From Druceiella hillmani (Eukaryota; Arthropoda; Insecta; Lepidoptera; Hepialidae), in the NCBI GenBank assembly GCA_039881145.1, contig JAYKKI010000009.1, positions 13,876,501 through 13,940,500 of the forward strand: DNA of 64,000 nt, written 5' to 3'. Made by a program: the position numbers and the translations under genes. The notes below the pieces were generated by a model. The model had not been told where the DNA came from. It searched no databases and saw only the letters and a list, made by a program, of their open reading frames with translations. This document shows positions 23,130 through 41,436 of this stretch, piece by piece; positions within the stretch are counted from its first letter, which is position 1; the number at the start of each line of letters is the position of its first letter.

Positions 23130-24620
23130 TGGAAATGGTGACCAATTCTATTGTTTTTAAGCCCGAAAAAGACCCCCTGGCTTTATCACCGAAAAAGAAC
23201 TCCTAGTGGAGTGAAGCGTTGGACACTGCAGAGCTTATACCAAAAAACAGACGTAATTACAAGCGCGCTTAGAACCTTGGGATGTGATCTGCGCCACTCT
23301 AAGCTAGACGACATTACGATGAACCTTTCTTCAAACAAGGTTCCATTGACAAATTAAACGATAGTAAATTAGTTAAGGTAACTTGGGGCGACACGACGCC
23401 TGATGTATTCGTGGTTTTTAAATGTTGACGAGGGTCACTTTCCAAAAATTTGGAAAGTGGGGAGGCCTAAAGTCATACCGAAGAATATTGATCAGATCCG
23501 AAGTTTTACAGACCTATTAACCTCCTTCTGGTCTTCGCGAAGTCGCTCGAGTGCACCATAGAGGCTCGGTCATTGACGCAGTAGTCTCTATCACCGGTGT
23601 CCTCAAAACAATACAGTTTCCGATCTAGGCTGTCCATTTCATGTGCGATTTCTGCCGCTTTATCTTGTGTAGATACGTGCCCAGATAAGTATGTTGTCGG
23701 TGTTTTCCTGGGCATCTCCGTCGCGTTTGATAATGTCTGATAGCCAGCCATTTTGATTAAAATTAAGGAGTGTCAGTGGACCTTAGTCGGATAATAATGT
23801 GCTACTTCAGCGATCGTCTTTTATTTTGGCAAGATGGGGACATAGAAGTCAGGAAATCGTTATTTTGGGGCCGCCTACAAGCTTTTGTGGAATATGATGT
23901 TCTATGGAATGTTTGCAATATCCCTTCGATTACGCAGAACCTTTAAGTGAACGGTGTGCTACTGTTCGTCGGAGGAGTAAGCGAAAGAGATATAGAGAAG
24001 CGGACGGTGGACTCCTTAGCCAGGATATACCACTGAACAAGCTCAGCTTTGCCCTCTAAAAGTCACAAGCTGTCCTTTTTAAAGGCAGTCTGGCTAGGGA
24101 GCCATCTACGGTGATAGGCTTAGATCGGTGTGAGGGACAGGGTCAAAGGTTGAGTCGAAAATCACACTCAGGTGTGTTTCTCTACTCAAGGTGGAGGTTT
24201 ATACCACAGGAGCGATACATTGGGGAGAGGGCCCAGCTTACTTTTTGTGCCACTGCCCGGCTTGCCAGTGTTGGCTGGGGGCTAAATAGCTTTATTCTTA
24301 AGCTGACATTTATATATATGTATATATATATATATACACGGCATTATCCCTTTATATAATGGCCTATACGCCAATGGTGTGGTACTTTGTATTGCGTCAG
24401 GGGACACAAAAGGATTTTGCTCATGTTACAGAGAGCGCCTCTTGGCACTTATCAAAGCTTACTGGAATTGTTCAAGGGATGATTTGATGGTTTTGGTGAG
24501 TTTTCTGCCTACCGACGGATATGTATGTGAGAGATTGACATGATCATTGGAGGTCTCGATAGACCAACGATGATTGCAAAGGAGACACCACTAGATTATT
24601 ATTCCTTGATATTTCTGAGC
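23130..24620 (+). pseudogene. R1-clade non-LTR retrotransposon ORF2, degenerate
   Basis: The coding remnants follow the order expected between the endonuclease and the end of an R1-type ORF2. Near 23160 is PKKTPWLYHRKRTPSGVKRW, matching the 'pWW...R..v.r' linker after the endonuclease domain. Near 23430 comes EGHFPKIWKVGRPKVIPKN, then a frameshift to RPINLLLVFAKSLECTIEAR near 23514, followed by LSPVSSKQYSFR and CPDKYVVGVFLGISVAFDNV, which are the RT fingers and palm (motif A is the FLxISxAFD region). After several frame changes VNGVLLFVGGVSERDIEKR (near 23950) follows the place where the catalytic YADD box should be; I cannot read that box. TVIGLDRCEGQGQRLSRKSH and RWRFIPQERYIGERAQL (near 24180) are thumb-region pieces. 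SCYRERLLALIKAYWNCSRD (near 24420) belongs to the C-terminal part. Multiple stops and frameshifts make it non-functional. Members of this clade often insert in rDNA or telomeric repeats; neither is visible here. Confidence 0.8.
24311..24337. repeat. (TA)n-like microsatellite inside the R1-clade remnant
   Basis: A short, imperfect TATATG/TATATA tract separates the thumb-region piece from the C-terminal piece of the LINE, replacing or interrupting coding sequence. Confidence 0.8.
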
Positions 24621-25411
24621 GTCTATATAAAAGTAGCTCAATATTTACTCTTATATGACGATTAGTGTAAAGTTTTGATTGAGAACATGCGTCAGCATAG
24701 CATTAGAGTAGAATCACACGAATCGTTGGGATGAGGTATCTTCAGCCACCGGGGCTTGGCTGAGTGGGGACTGACCTTTGAGGCATTTAGAGCGTTCGCC
24801 TAGAGAGATTTTATCATAAAATAACGCTTAATCGATACTCCACTAAAACACACTTATCCCAAGTTCAGTGTGTGAGAAGGTACTTCGAATAAAACAAAAA
24901 TATACCTCAATATATTCATATAATTGAATTCTCTCTTCTTACATTTACCACAAATTGTCTTAAACTGTGAGTTACGTGATGCTATGACATATCGACACAC
25001 AGACTAATACTATGTAATTATAATAACTATTTTAAAGGAAAATGTTTACAATTTTGACTATTTGAACGAAAATGGTGATTATTTTAACGGCAAATTTTTG
25101 ACATCAGGTCATGAAATTTTTTACTTGGCCAGTAAAAAATTCTAAGTCAATTCTCATTGTATTTCAGTAGAGTATATCAGAATTATTTATATCTTTGCCT
25201 ATATTTTATGGGCAATATTTTATTTGAATACCTTTTAGGATACAAGATTGTATCTCTGTGAGAAATAATGACAAGTAATAAATTTAATTAATTGCTTCTT
25301 AAAATTTATTATAAATATTCACTAACGTAATATGATAAAACAATTGTTTGTGCTTGAATTTACCAGCCTGTCTAATTTTCAAAACCGCATTTTTTCTTTC
25401 ACGTCAATATC
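24621..25411. other. AT-rich DNA; possible 3' part of the R1-clade LINE
   Basis: The first part, to about 24870, is richer in GC than the flanks (for example atcttcagccaccggggctt near 24740) and may be the C-terminal or 3' untranslated part of the LINE, but I cannot assign residues to it. The rest is plain AT-rich DNA. Confidence 0.35.
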
Positions 25412-25454
25412 TGTGAATACTTTCAAATTATAATGCAATTTGAAAGTATTCACA
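25412..25454. repeat. Perfect hairpin, 18-bp stem
   Basis: tgtgaatactttcaaatt and its exact reverse complement flank a 7-nt loop (ataatgc). It lies 7 bp before a long (TA)n tract, so it may mark one end of a lost hairpin-ended insertion or be a replication-slippage product. Confidence 0.9.
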
Positions 25455-25461
25455 TCATAAG

Positions 25462-25574
<113 letters not shown>

Positions 25575-25734
25575 CTCGTTTAATTCACATATATTTATCG
25601 ATACATTGTAACATAACCTTTTCGTAAAGATAAGCTGATAGATTAAAGTAAAACACAAAAGTACACAAGAACTATAAAATCTATCGACAACACATTTCGA
25701 CAAATTTACTTTCAGTCGTCATAAACAAATCATA

Positions 25735-26067
25735 CTATGATGCAACTAATATCAGGTGGATAAACAGCTGAGTACCAAGGGAAACTGGACAGTTCTCATA
25801 TAATTTAATTCTACAAGTTGGTGACGTGGTGATTACGTGATCGGAGGAAATCGTCAGGTACGAAAAATAAAATTTCCTTATTAACATGAACACAGCATTT
25901 TTCGTCTCAGCAGCAGGAAGATAAATTTTAAAAGCGTAACGTCTCTTACGAGTTGCCAAAAATGAGGAAATAGGATACCTAGGAGAAAATCGATGGTAAA
26001 TGGGATAGGAATGTAACCATACCATCTCATTTATAGATATCATAGGAATGTATTTGCACGCGTTCAA
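25735..26067 (-). other. Open frame without recognisable motif, probably chance
   Basis: This 110-codon minus-strand frame is among the longest in the window that is not repeat-driven. Its product has no domain I recognise, no signal peptide and no clear coding bias. It may be chance, or a decayed exon or element fragment. I would not annotate it as a gene. Confidence 0.15.
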
Positions 26068-26689
26068 TCATTATGTCGTACTTGGCTTCATGTGGGATAT
26101 AAATGATTGGGCTGGAATATAATCGGCTTAGTACTAATGAAGTGCATAGGACGAATTAGTGACACGGATTGAAATTCCTTTGAATTATACAAAACGATTC
26201 AAATTTTTGAATAGATTTTTACTCTACGTCCACCATATATTGACGAAACATTAATAGCGAAATAACTTCGACTACCAAATTAACGATTTCCTTCAGACGA
26301 TTCAATGGGATACTGCTAACTGTATATTCGTAGTTAAAAGAAGCGTAGGCTTGGTTATAATACACTATTTAACACTTATTCGCAGTAAGCTGTACTGCAC
26401 TCCACTCACCAACGACACCGATATCAGGCTGCAGGTATTCGTCGTCTGTAAGAGCTGACTTACGCTTGATCGCGTATAATTAGTCTCCGATATAAAGATT
26501 CTCAGTCGCAGGAATACCTGTTTTAGTTCTTTTTTTGTGAAAACAATAGTTTTCTTTACTATAGATATGTAGAGAAAAACTATAAATGTGAAACGGAGAA
26601 TCATACTTCGTCTAGGCGATTTAGTCGTATTCTTCACGACTGAAAGTTTTGCGGCACTCAAAATATGTGTATTGTAAAGACATACACAC

Positions 26690-26691
<2 letters not shown>

Positions 26692-26752
<61 letters not shown>

Positions 26753-26786
26753 TATATCAATATTCATATATGTATATATGCATATA

Positions 26787-26841
<55 letters not shown>
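26692..26841. repeat. Long palindromic TA-rich microsatellite
   Basis: Two (TA)n tracts flank a centre containing TATATGTATATATGCATATA. The whole 150 bp is nearly self-complementary. The same tract is read as Tyr-Ile repeats on both strands. Confidence 0.95.
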
Positions 26842-26848
<7 letters not shown>

Positions 26849-27109
26849 CATTTCGTGCTCTACTTTCAAAAAATCAAACTCAAAGTAGCGTACTATTGAT
26901 TCAAGAGATGAAACCCAACATGGCACCTATATCGATGTGCTCTTGTTCATTTGTATTTGAATTTTGAGTAATGTTGCGATTGAAACAGATTTGTATTCAA
27001 TTTAATAGCTAATTCCAAATGTGACACCAAGGTTACCCAATTCAAATGTTTTACTATTGCAAAACTTTTTCGTAGACGGTGACTAGATTACATGGGGTCT
27101 ATAAATCAA
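26842..27109. other. Ordinary AT-rich DNA
   Basis: Nothing was recognised. Confidence 0.4.
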
Positions 27110-27580
27110 TAAATGTCGATATTTCGAATAAGTATTGTATCATAGATTTGATAATTTATTGATATATATTCCCATCAGAATTTATTTTCTCTAATTGGAT
27201 TTTCTCCGTTTGGTGTAGAAATAAACGCTATTTCAAGTCGATGCATTTTGAATAAATTTACGTTGTACGTTCCATTCAATTAAAGTATGTATGATTTAAA
27301 TACTTAAATTGACAAGAGTAAGTAGAAGAAGACACTCATTTTCTCACTCTTCCATTTTATTAGGTGGAATATGTTTTTTGGAAAAATTGTGACAACTAAG
27401 GCTAACACATTTTAAAAATATATGAAGTTTTGAGTTTTCATTATTAATAGTAATACTAATATACACAAGGTCTAAATGGTAACGTATTTTAATGTAGCTA
27501 TAGAATTTTTTTCCAAATCATGACCTTGGCATTATGAAAAGCTACTTAACAGAAAGATTTTTAAATGTTCAGGTTAATTA
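27110..27580 (+). repeat. Dispersed repeat family B, copy 2
   Basis: This matches the reverse complement of 7030-7530 over most of its length, anchored by TTTATTTTCTCTAATTGGAT, TTGGTGTAGAAATAA, GTTGTACGTT and AGTTTTGAGTTTTCATTA. There are several indels, and the 27360-27400 part is poorly conserved. Confidence 0.7.
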
Positions 27581-34561
<6,981 letters not shown>

Positions 34562-34896
34562 TTAACCTTTAAGTGCTGACGTGATATTTTTTTACATAAG
34601 TTCTGACGTGGGGGCCTGAGCAGCTCGTGCCTTTAATCGTTGATGTAAACGATAAATGAAGATTTTAAGGTTCAAATAATTACTGGCTATCTAAAATAAG
34701 TATATTTAAATAAAACAAGTGTATTTTTAAAATTAATTTTTATTTTTAAGTGACATATTTATATTAAATTAATAATTAAGTAACATTTTTTGGCAAAATT
34801 TACTTGAGATCAGAAAACTGTCTGTATTTCTTAAAAAACTTAACAAAGTTAATGACATTATTTGTACTTTTAATTTTCAATAATATCTCTAATACA

Positions 34897-35808
34897 CTAT
34901 ATATAATCAACCGTAGCTATTACATAAAAACAATAAAATTGCAAGGCACAAAATCTTACAAATTGGGCACAATCTGGGCAAACTTTCTTAGCGCACTGAA
35001 GGCATACGTGTTTTTTACACAAATAACATGTATGTGTGGACTTTCTTTGAAGCTTCAGTGGACATGTGTCCACCTTCTTCTTATCTTAAGTCCTTCTTCT
35101 TCAACTTCTGAAAGTTCTGGATGTCCAGAAGAAGGTATTTCAGGTCCCAACATTCGTGTCAAACTCAAGTGTAGTTCACAAGGCAGTTTTTCATTATGTA
35201 CTCTGCGTTTTAAGTGTGGCAACACCAAATGACGGGCCAACTCTTTTATGAAAATACCTCTTTCTGTCATTTTTTCTTGATGTATATCATACAAGATATG
35301 GCTATTGACAGAGCTGCAATCTAAAATACGATAAAATATTACCATCGGCCAACGTCGTGTCCTGCGGCTACATGTATATATAGCACACTTTTGATCTATT
35401 TCGTCCACTCGTCGTTTGGTTGTATTAAAGAAGTGGATTATTTCAGGCTTTCCAGTAAATTCATCAGTACCTTCAGCATGGTGCATAGATGATAAAAGAA
35501 TGACTGCCTTATTTTTTTTTTGGGGCATGCGAAACAAATGTATTTTGACCGGAAAAACCATAAAGTGTAGAATCGACTTCTCTTTTTTTTGAAGGTAGGA
35601 ATTCTTTCGGTATGTCACGTTTGTTTTTTTTCAACATGCCAACACATATTAAACCCTTTTTCTTCAAATCATCAACAAGTTCAAGTGAATTGAATCAGTT
35701 ATCACAAGTAATATTTCTGTTACTCCCGTATAATGGATTTGCGAGACGAATTACTGATTGCGTTGGTACCAGGAACTTTTTTTCATCATCTGCCAAACCT
35801 GCACTGCA

Positions 35809-35844
<36 letters not shown>

Positions 35845-36773
35845 CAGTTATACAAATAACCATTTTATGCGTCACATAAGCACATTAGCTTCAATCCGTA
35901 TTTTGCTGGTTTCATTGGCATGTAAATCATTAGGTGTGTACGTCCGCGAAAAGGGACTAACATTTAGTCAACTGTGGCATACTCGCTGACGTTATAAACC
36001 TTTTGATAATTTTCCACAAATTGAGTGAAAATTTTTGAAATTGCTGCTATTTTGTCAGTCTTCCGTCGTTCTTTGCGATCAATAGGGTTGTCAAATCGAA
36101 TGCAGTGCAAGATATTGAAGACATGACACACCTGGATATCTCCCGACCCGTACCGTCTGTGGTGAATATGTAATCCACGTTTTCGTGATTCGATTTGAAT
36201 ACGGCCGTGTAAAAGAGTAGACCAATAAATGCATGAAGTTCAATGATATCTAATTTTTTAAATTCTGGGCGATCGCCTTTTGAAAATTTGGCTCTGTATT
36301 GATTTATCTTTTCATTAGTCCACTTAAGTATCTCTTGTAACATGTCATTGTCCATAAACTTATTCCATATTGAATAGGGGTCTTTTTGAATAGTTGGTCC
36401 GTCTTATAATGTTGTGTTGAGGCGTCCTGACTGCTCTTGATGGAGGTTGCCGTGACCATTTGTATCGGTTTCTACCGTAGTAACACCATAATGACGATAG
36501 TGGAAGTTCGTCTTCGGAAAAATCTTGTTCCGATTCCTCTTCAGGCTCTGAGTTACTCTGCGAATCTTCATTATGCCCTTGTTGCTCTGAAACAAATGTA
36601 TCACCGAGGTCTACTGTCTCTGAACCGCTAGACTCTTCATAATTCATCCAAGATAAGAGAACTGATTCAAAATCCGGGTGTCTGGTCGCAACCAACTTTC
36701 TAATTCTAGAATGACGGGTATTATCTTTGTCATTAATAGTCCGTTTTCGCCCCGATGATGTACTTGGTTCCAT
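34897..36773 (-). pseudogene. piggyBac-like transposase, degenerate
   Basis: Intact relatives cut and paste DNA at TTAA sites using an RNase-H-like DDD domain. Order on the minus strand: an N-terminal acidic region starting MEPSTSSGRKR and including EPEEESEQDFSEDE; then, after a frameshift near 36400, PYSIWNKFMDNDMLQEILKW and IIELHAFIGLLFYTAVFKS. A second frameshift near 36110 leads to FDNPIDRKERRKTDKIAAIS and the first catalytic-Asp region (EYATVD, stop, MLVPFRGR), then MPMKPAKYGLKLMCL. A stop and a (TA)n tract interrupt the core before the second Asp region (RNITCDN, stop, FNSLELV). A frameshift in an A10 run near 35510 leads to FFNTTKRRVDEIDQKCAIYT, the third Asp region, and RRWPMVIFY. A further frameshift near 35065 opens the C-terminal Cys-rich finger (CYLCKKHVCLQCAKKVCPDC). 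Catalytic Asp residues remain readable, but the stops and frameshifts rule out activity. Confidence 0.9.
35811..35843. repeat. (TA)n microsatellite inside the transposase core
   Basis: About 32 bp of TA lies between the pieces reading NGYLYNCY and AGLADDEKKFLVP (minus strand), at a place where related proteins have a short Tyr-containing loop. It probably expanded from a TAYTAY-type codon run after the gene had decayed. Confidence 0.85.
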
Positions 36774-36936
36774 TTTATATTACTTGTCCAACTATTGAAA
36801 GAAAAAGTTAATATTATTAACATAAGTGATTTTAAAAAAAGTTACGTAAATACTGACGATGTGTCACAGAGGCCCGAAAAAAACTTCGAAATTAATTTAC
36901 TTACCAAAATTGCGAGCGCCGACACGTAAACTACCA

Positions 36937-37812
36937 CTCACAGCTGCGGCGTTACTAAATTCGAAGCTACAGGAAGCCGCGTGTGCGCCGGGTGCGGGGG
37001 AGGGGAGTTATTCGATTGTATATTTGAAATATTTTAAAACATATTTATGCTCTTTTCGATATTTTACTATCGAAATATTGAACTCGTTAAATTGACTTGA
37101 TAGTGTAAAAACGTATATTGCTAGAAATGATCCTAATTATAAGTGAGCCGTAAATATTATCATCTTTAGTTAATAGCATTTGATATTAGATTTTAAAGAA
37201 GTAAATAAAAATAAAGACGTCTTTTTTTAAAGTAAATGTAATAATTATTTGTACTAAGTATCACTAGAACAATGTCTTTTGGCCTCTTTTTCTTGTACAT
37301 TTTTTTGGAATCTACGAAACGTTTCACGTTATGCGAAGACTGCATTTCTTTAATTTGACTTACTTTTCTTTTTCTTTATGTTGAAAGTATTTACTTAGGT
37401 TTCTTTATTTTACTTTATAGAAAAGAGGTTTATAGTTTCTGTATGTAATAATAAACGTTATAGCGTATTTAGATTCAGTTGTAAAAAATAATTGGCCTGT
37501 TAATTATTTATTGTACTAAATCATTGGTATAATTAGTATAATTTTAGGTATAATTTTAGGTCAATTCAGTAATTTCGGTCAAGTCAGTAAGGTTCAGTTG
37601 TAAAAAATAATTTTTATTTTTCATATTTATCCGGACTTGGTATCGACTCTAGAAACATATAACTAGCACGCACTTATGAGACATGTGTGTCGATGTGTCA
37701 TGACGATGTTCATTATGGGCAATAGCATAATGAATATAAATAGTGAACGGTTTAAACTTTATTGGGTTTCATAAAAAGTTTGTTCTTAGAGGTTTCCTCT
37801 GTAGTTTTACTG
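36937..37812. other. Spacer between the piggyBac-like element and the foldback element
   Basis: AT-rich apart from the GC-rich patch that ends near 37005. A direct repeat of gttcagttgtaaaaaataat (near 37477 and 37592) and a short duplication of gtataattttag (near 37534-37560) are visible. No gene is seen. Confidence 0.45.
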
Positions 37813-39490
37813 TGGTAGAAAATAAATCTATGTAGATATAAATATATTATAGATTATATAGCTTTTGAAAGCAATTAGTCCAACATAAATAAAAGCCTAG
37901 TGCATGCGCAATATATCACGCTGAATCTTAACACTTTGCAGACGGCGTTCAAAAATGGAAAACGGTAAATGTTACCTTAATTTTATTTTGAACAGCTTAT
38001 CCAATAATAACTTCACTGTGCAAAAGGGTATATGAATATAATTTTTCTACTAGTTTTGATCTATGGGGAGTAATATGGTTTTAAACGTGTTAATTGAATC
38101 ATTCATTTCAAGCGCGTACTTGAACAAAATTATTAAAGACAAATTGAGGAACGAACAAGAGGAAGTTAAGAATTTCTTGTTTCACTGCGGAGTAATGAAA
38201 GCTTGTGGAAATGCAAGTTCCTAGTTTTTCCCTTTTCAATACGTTGATATTAAAATACATTCTCATAAAAATTTAACAAAAATGTTTCACATCTACACAA
38301 TTTATTATATTCTCAACCATTATAAAATAAGTGAAATAATGATTAATTTAACTATGTTAAGTTTAAAATGGAAAACCATTGTGAAAGCGTTTGATTTTGT
38401 TACGTTTTGTATTTCCAAGGACATATGAATATGAATTACATTAGATTTTAGACATACAATTTATTTCGTAGCGAAAATACTGAAAATATTTAGGACTGGC
38501 TACTTCATTACGATTATAAAATGTTACGGTATTAAAATGTTACGGAATTAAAGTGCTTTGGAAATTAAGAAGTTCTTCATTCGTCTCGTAATGGACGACA
38601 ATTTGAAAACTAGGAAATGAAACGTCATGAATGCTGTAATGAACTTCGCATAGCTTTTGGGGATAAAGTTTTTCATAACTGGTTTAACTAAATGAAGCAT
38701 TGTCGTTCTTACTTCAGTAAAAAATTAATTTTATTATAGATATGTTATATAGGTAATTCACGAACCTTGAATACTATTTTTTACCATTGTATGGAAAGTC
38801 GGTTTACGTGCATCTGATTTACTGTAGCTTTGGAAATAAAAACCCTATTATTGTCTCCATTATATAAATTATACTTTTCTTACAGTATGGCAATGTTTGT
38901 ATCTAAATTTTTATTTAAATAAATGCATTATACAGAAAAACTAGATGTTGTGTAGAAAACATTGATTGAATTTTATTTAGTATTAAATGTATGCTTATAT
39001 ATGCCAACACGGCAAAATCACACACACAAACATATCGTAAGTAAAGTGTGTACATTTTTTGGATTGTCGTCACTTCATTTAACCTATTTTATAATATTTA
39101 TATTCAGAATTTATAATACTTATATTTAGTTTTTCATCTAAAATTTTATTCAGCCGCAAATTACCTTTAATATTTAATAAAAATCTTTACCAAAACAAGA
39201 AAATAATGCTTTGAGTTTTATTGACTTGAGTGCTGATTTTTCGCGATATTAAATTAATAACACTATTTTCCCTATGCTTCAATACTAAGATCAAAAAATG
39301 TTCTTAAGCTAACCAAATTTAAGGTTTACTTATATGCCAATAATCTACATTAGAGTGCCAGGCCTTTTCACTAATTATATTTGGGAATTAAATAATAATT
39401 AAAATACTCTCGATGAATATTAAATTTTAATGTTCAAGCTAACTAAATTTAAGCTTTACTCATGTGCCAATAATCCAAATTAGCATGCCA
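37813..39490 (+). repeat. Left arm of the foldback structure
   Basis: Contains a piggyBac-like end motif (TTAACACTTTGCAGACGGCG at 37928), the ~200-bp insertion relative to the right arm, and two of the ~130-bp tandem units at its inner end. By eye, similarity to the other arm is highest between 37860 and 38200. Confidence 0.85.
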
Positions 39491-39612
39491 GGCGTTTTCT
39501 ACCAATTGTACTTGGAAATTAAATATTAAGTAAAAGAACTCACGATATAAATTAGGTTTTAATTTCTAACTAACTCAGTTTAAGCCACACTTACATCCTA
39601 GTATGCTAAGCG
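39306..39612. repeat. ~130-bp tandem repeat inside the foldback arm
   Basis: Copies start at 39306, 39436 and 39567 (partial), each opening with a ctaac(c/t)aaatttaag-type motif and containing tgccaataatc.a.attag and tgccaggc.ttt. The right arm holds a full and a partial copy between about 41437 and 41625. Tandem repeats in the arms are typical of foldback elements. Confidence 0.8.
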
Positions 39613-41436
39613 TTTAGCATGGAATTAAAAAAATGTGTTGAACTTCGAAGGATTACTACGCTCAAATAAGAACCGTTTTTAGGGTTCATTATCGCAAAAG
39701 AAAAAATGGAATTCTTATAAAATCACTCACATATTTGTGTGTTCATCTGCCGCAGCCAATTTATAAGGAAACTACCAGACGTAGGAACTTATAAATGGGC
39801 TGAGTAATACATCTTATTAACCCACATGTTCAATAGGTTTTGACAATATTCATGCAAGAATAAAAGAGGAAATAATCACAATTTTGTTAAGTTTTACATA
39901 TCGTGTGCGGTATTTATGTGAAATACAAAAACATTTTCAATCATTTTTTTCACAATTCTAAATTGCATATCTAAACATATATCCTTTAATAAAGCAAAAA
40001 TAAGGCACGGCCTTCTGTGACATATGATACATACACCCTTAAAATTTTATTAGTAGTTAAATGTGTTCGGAGCCCTTGTAAAGCGAATGCCACTCGTACT
40101 GCTAGGTTTTTTATTATGAATATTAAGTTTAGTACTACAATACATTAGGAAAAAGAACGATTACTCCCTCACAAAAGATTATCAATTTATTAAGCGAATT
40201 CGAAAAAGTATGTCTTCAAATTCAGTACACATTTTTACATATCTTAACGCATAGATATGAAATGTCAATTTAGAAGATTTTCACTTATAGGAGTATAAGT
40301 TAAGGATAGTCCTATGTAATTATGATGAGCATGTGATGATGCATTCTAGAGTAGGATACTGGATCTTCCCAACGGAAAACTATATTGTGGATCTTCCCAA
40401 CGGAAACATGTCTTACGTGATTGAAAACACTTGTTTTTTCAAGTATTTTTGTTGACGATGTAATAACTCCACCAGGTAGGCTAGGGTCTTATAAGGTATG
40501 GAATTTTTCTAATAGAACTCCTCAACAGGTGACAATACATCATTCGTGATTAAGGCATATTTTAAATTTAAACTAACATATATTAGTCTCCCTTATAATG
40601 TCTGCCAATACTTTTCATCGTGAGATGTATTCAGCAATATGTTTGCATCTGAACTTTATAAGGTTGCGCCTTTTAAAGTTTTATTTTCGTAGGGCCAACT
40701 CATATTTGTCCTCTGGCTTTTTAACGTGCTTTTTATTACCTTCGCTTGTATGTGTGTTTGTATGTATGAATGCAATGGGATTTTTTAATGAAATTTTTAG
40801 TCACTTACAGACGTCCAAAATATTAAAAATTTTACAACCGTATCAGAGATGACAGTAACATAATTTCATTTCATAGAATTTAGAAGCTTTTATAGCAAAA
40901 TTTTGGTAAAGAGCGGAAGAGTGTCTCACAACTCAACATAACTTAATTTTATATTTTGGATAAATTTAAAATAAGAGTAAGTTGATTGACAAGAATATAA
41001 ATTTAAATCTAAAACAAAGCGTGTCTTTCTCTCTACTTATATGTACATTATAACACACCACGCGTTTTTATATAAAAGTTAATTTTTTTGTTAACTACTT
41101 CATTCTTATTAAGTGTTCAAAAAGTTAGATAATACCGAGTTGTGAGACATCTTTCATCTTGACTAAAATATTTATATTTAAAGAACATTTTTTAAATTCT
41201 TTTCTCACACTGTTACAGAAGTGTGTTTTTTAATTTTTTTAACTATGATTTTATTTTCACCACGATCGATCTTTACTGTGTCGAGAATTATGCTCAGCAA
41301 TTTGTGCACTGTGACAGTATAAAATTGAAATCGTAGGAAATATTCATAACTCCACGTCTCCGTACCTCCAAATCAATTGGAATGTTATAATGACAGGTGA
41401 TATTATTATACAAACATCTGCATATATTGATGCATA
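39613..41436. other. Loop of the foldback structure
   Basis: AT-rich with a short tandem duplication of tggatcttcccaacggaaa (40360 and 40388, 28-bp period). An 84-codon frame at 40598-40852 has no recognisable motif and I do not consider it a gene. No transposase was found. Confidence 0.5.

Larger units (their letters stand above)
34562..36936 (-). mobile_element. piggyBac-like DNA transposon, decayed
   Basis: The left boundary is TTAACCTTTAAGTGCTGACG at 34562, which carries the TTAA target and resembles the terminus at 22711. The decayed transposase gene (34897-36773) reads on the minus strand inside it. The right end is uncertain: gcgagcgccgacacgtaaac at about 36911-36930 loosely resembles the reverse complement of the terminal motif seen at 22711 (GCGCTCGTCGGCACTCAAAC), but no TTAA follows directly. 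A GC-rich patch (36910-37005) upstream of the gene may belong to the element's 5' region. Confidence 0.6.

Noticed and set aside
23506..23751. 81-codon minus-strand frame
   Set aside because: Antisense of the R1-clade reverse transcriptase remnant, whose plus-strand reading matches the family.
25735..26067. 110-codon minus-strand frame considered as a gene or exon
   Set aside because: No family resemblance and no flanking exon evidence; listed only as a low-confidence open frame.
34804..35232. 142-codon plus-strand frame
   Set aside because: It is the antisense of the C-terminal part of the piggyBac-like transposase.
36437..36631. 64-codon plus-strand frame
   Set aside because: Antisense of the acidic N-terminal region of the piggyBac-like transposase.
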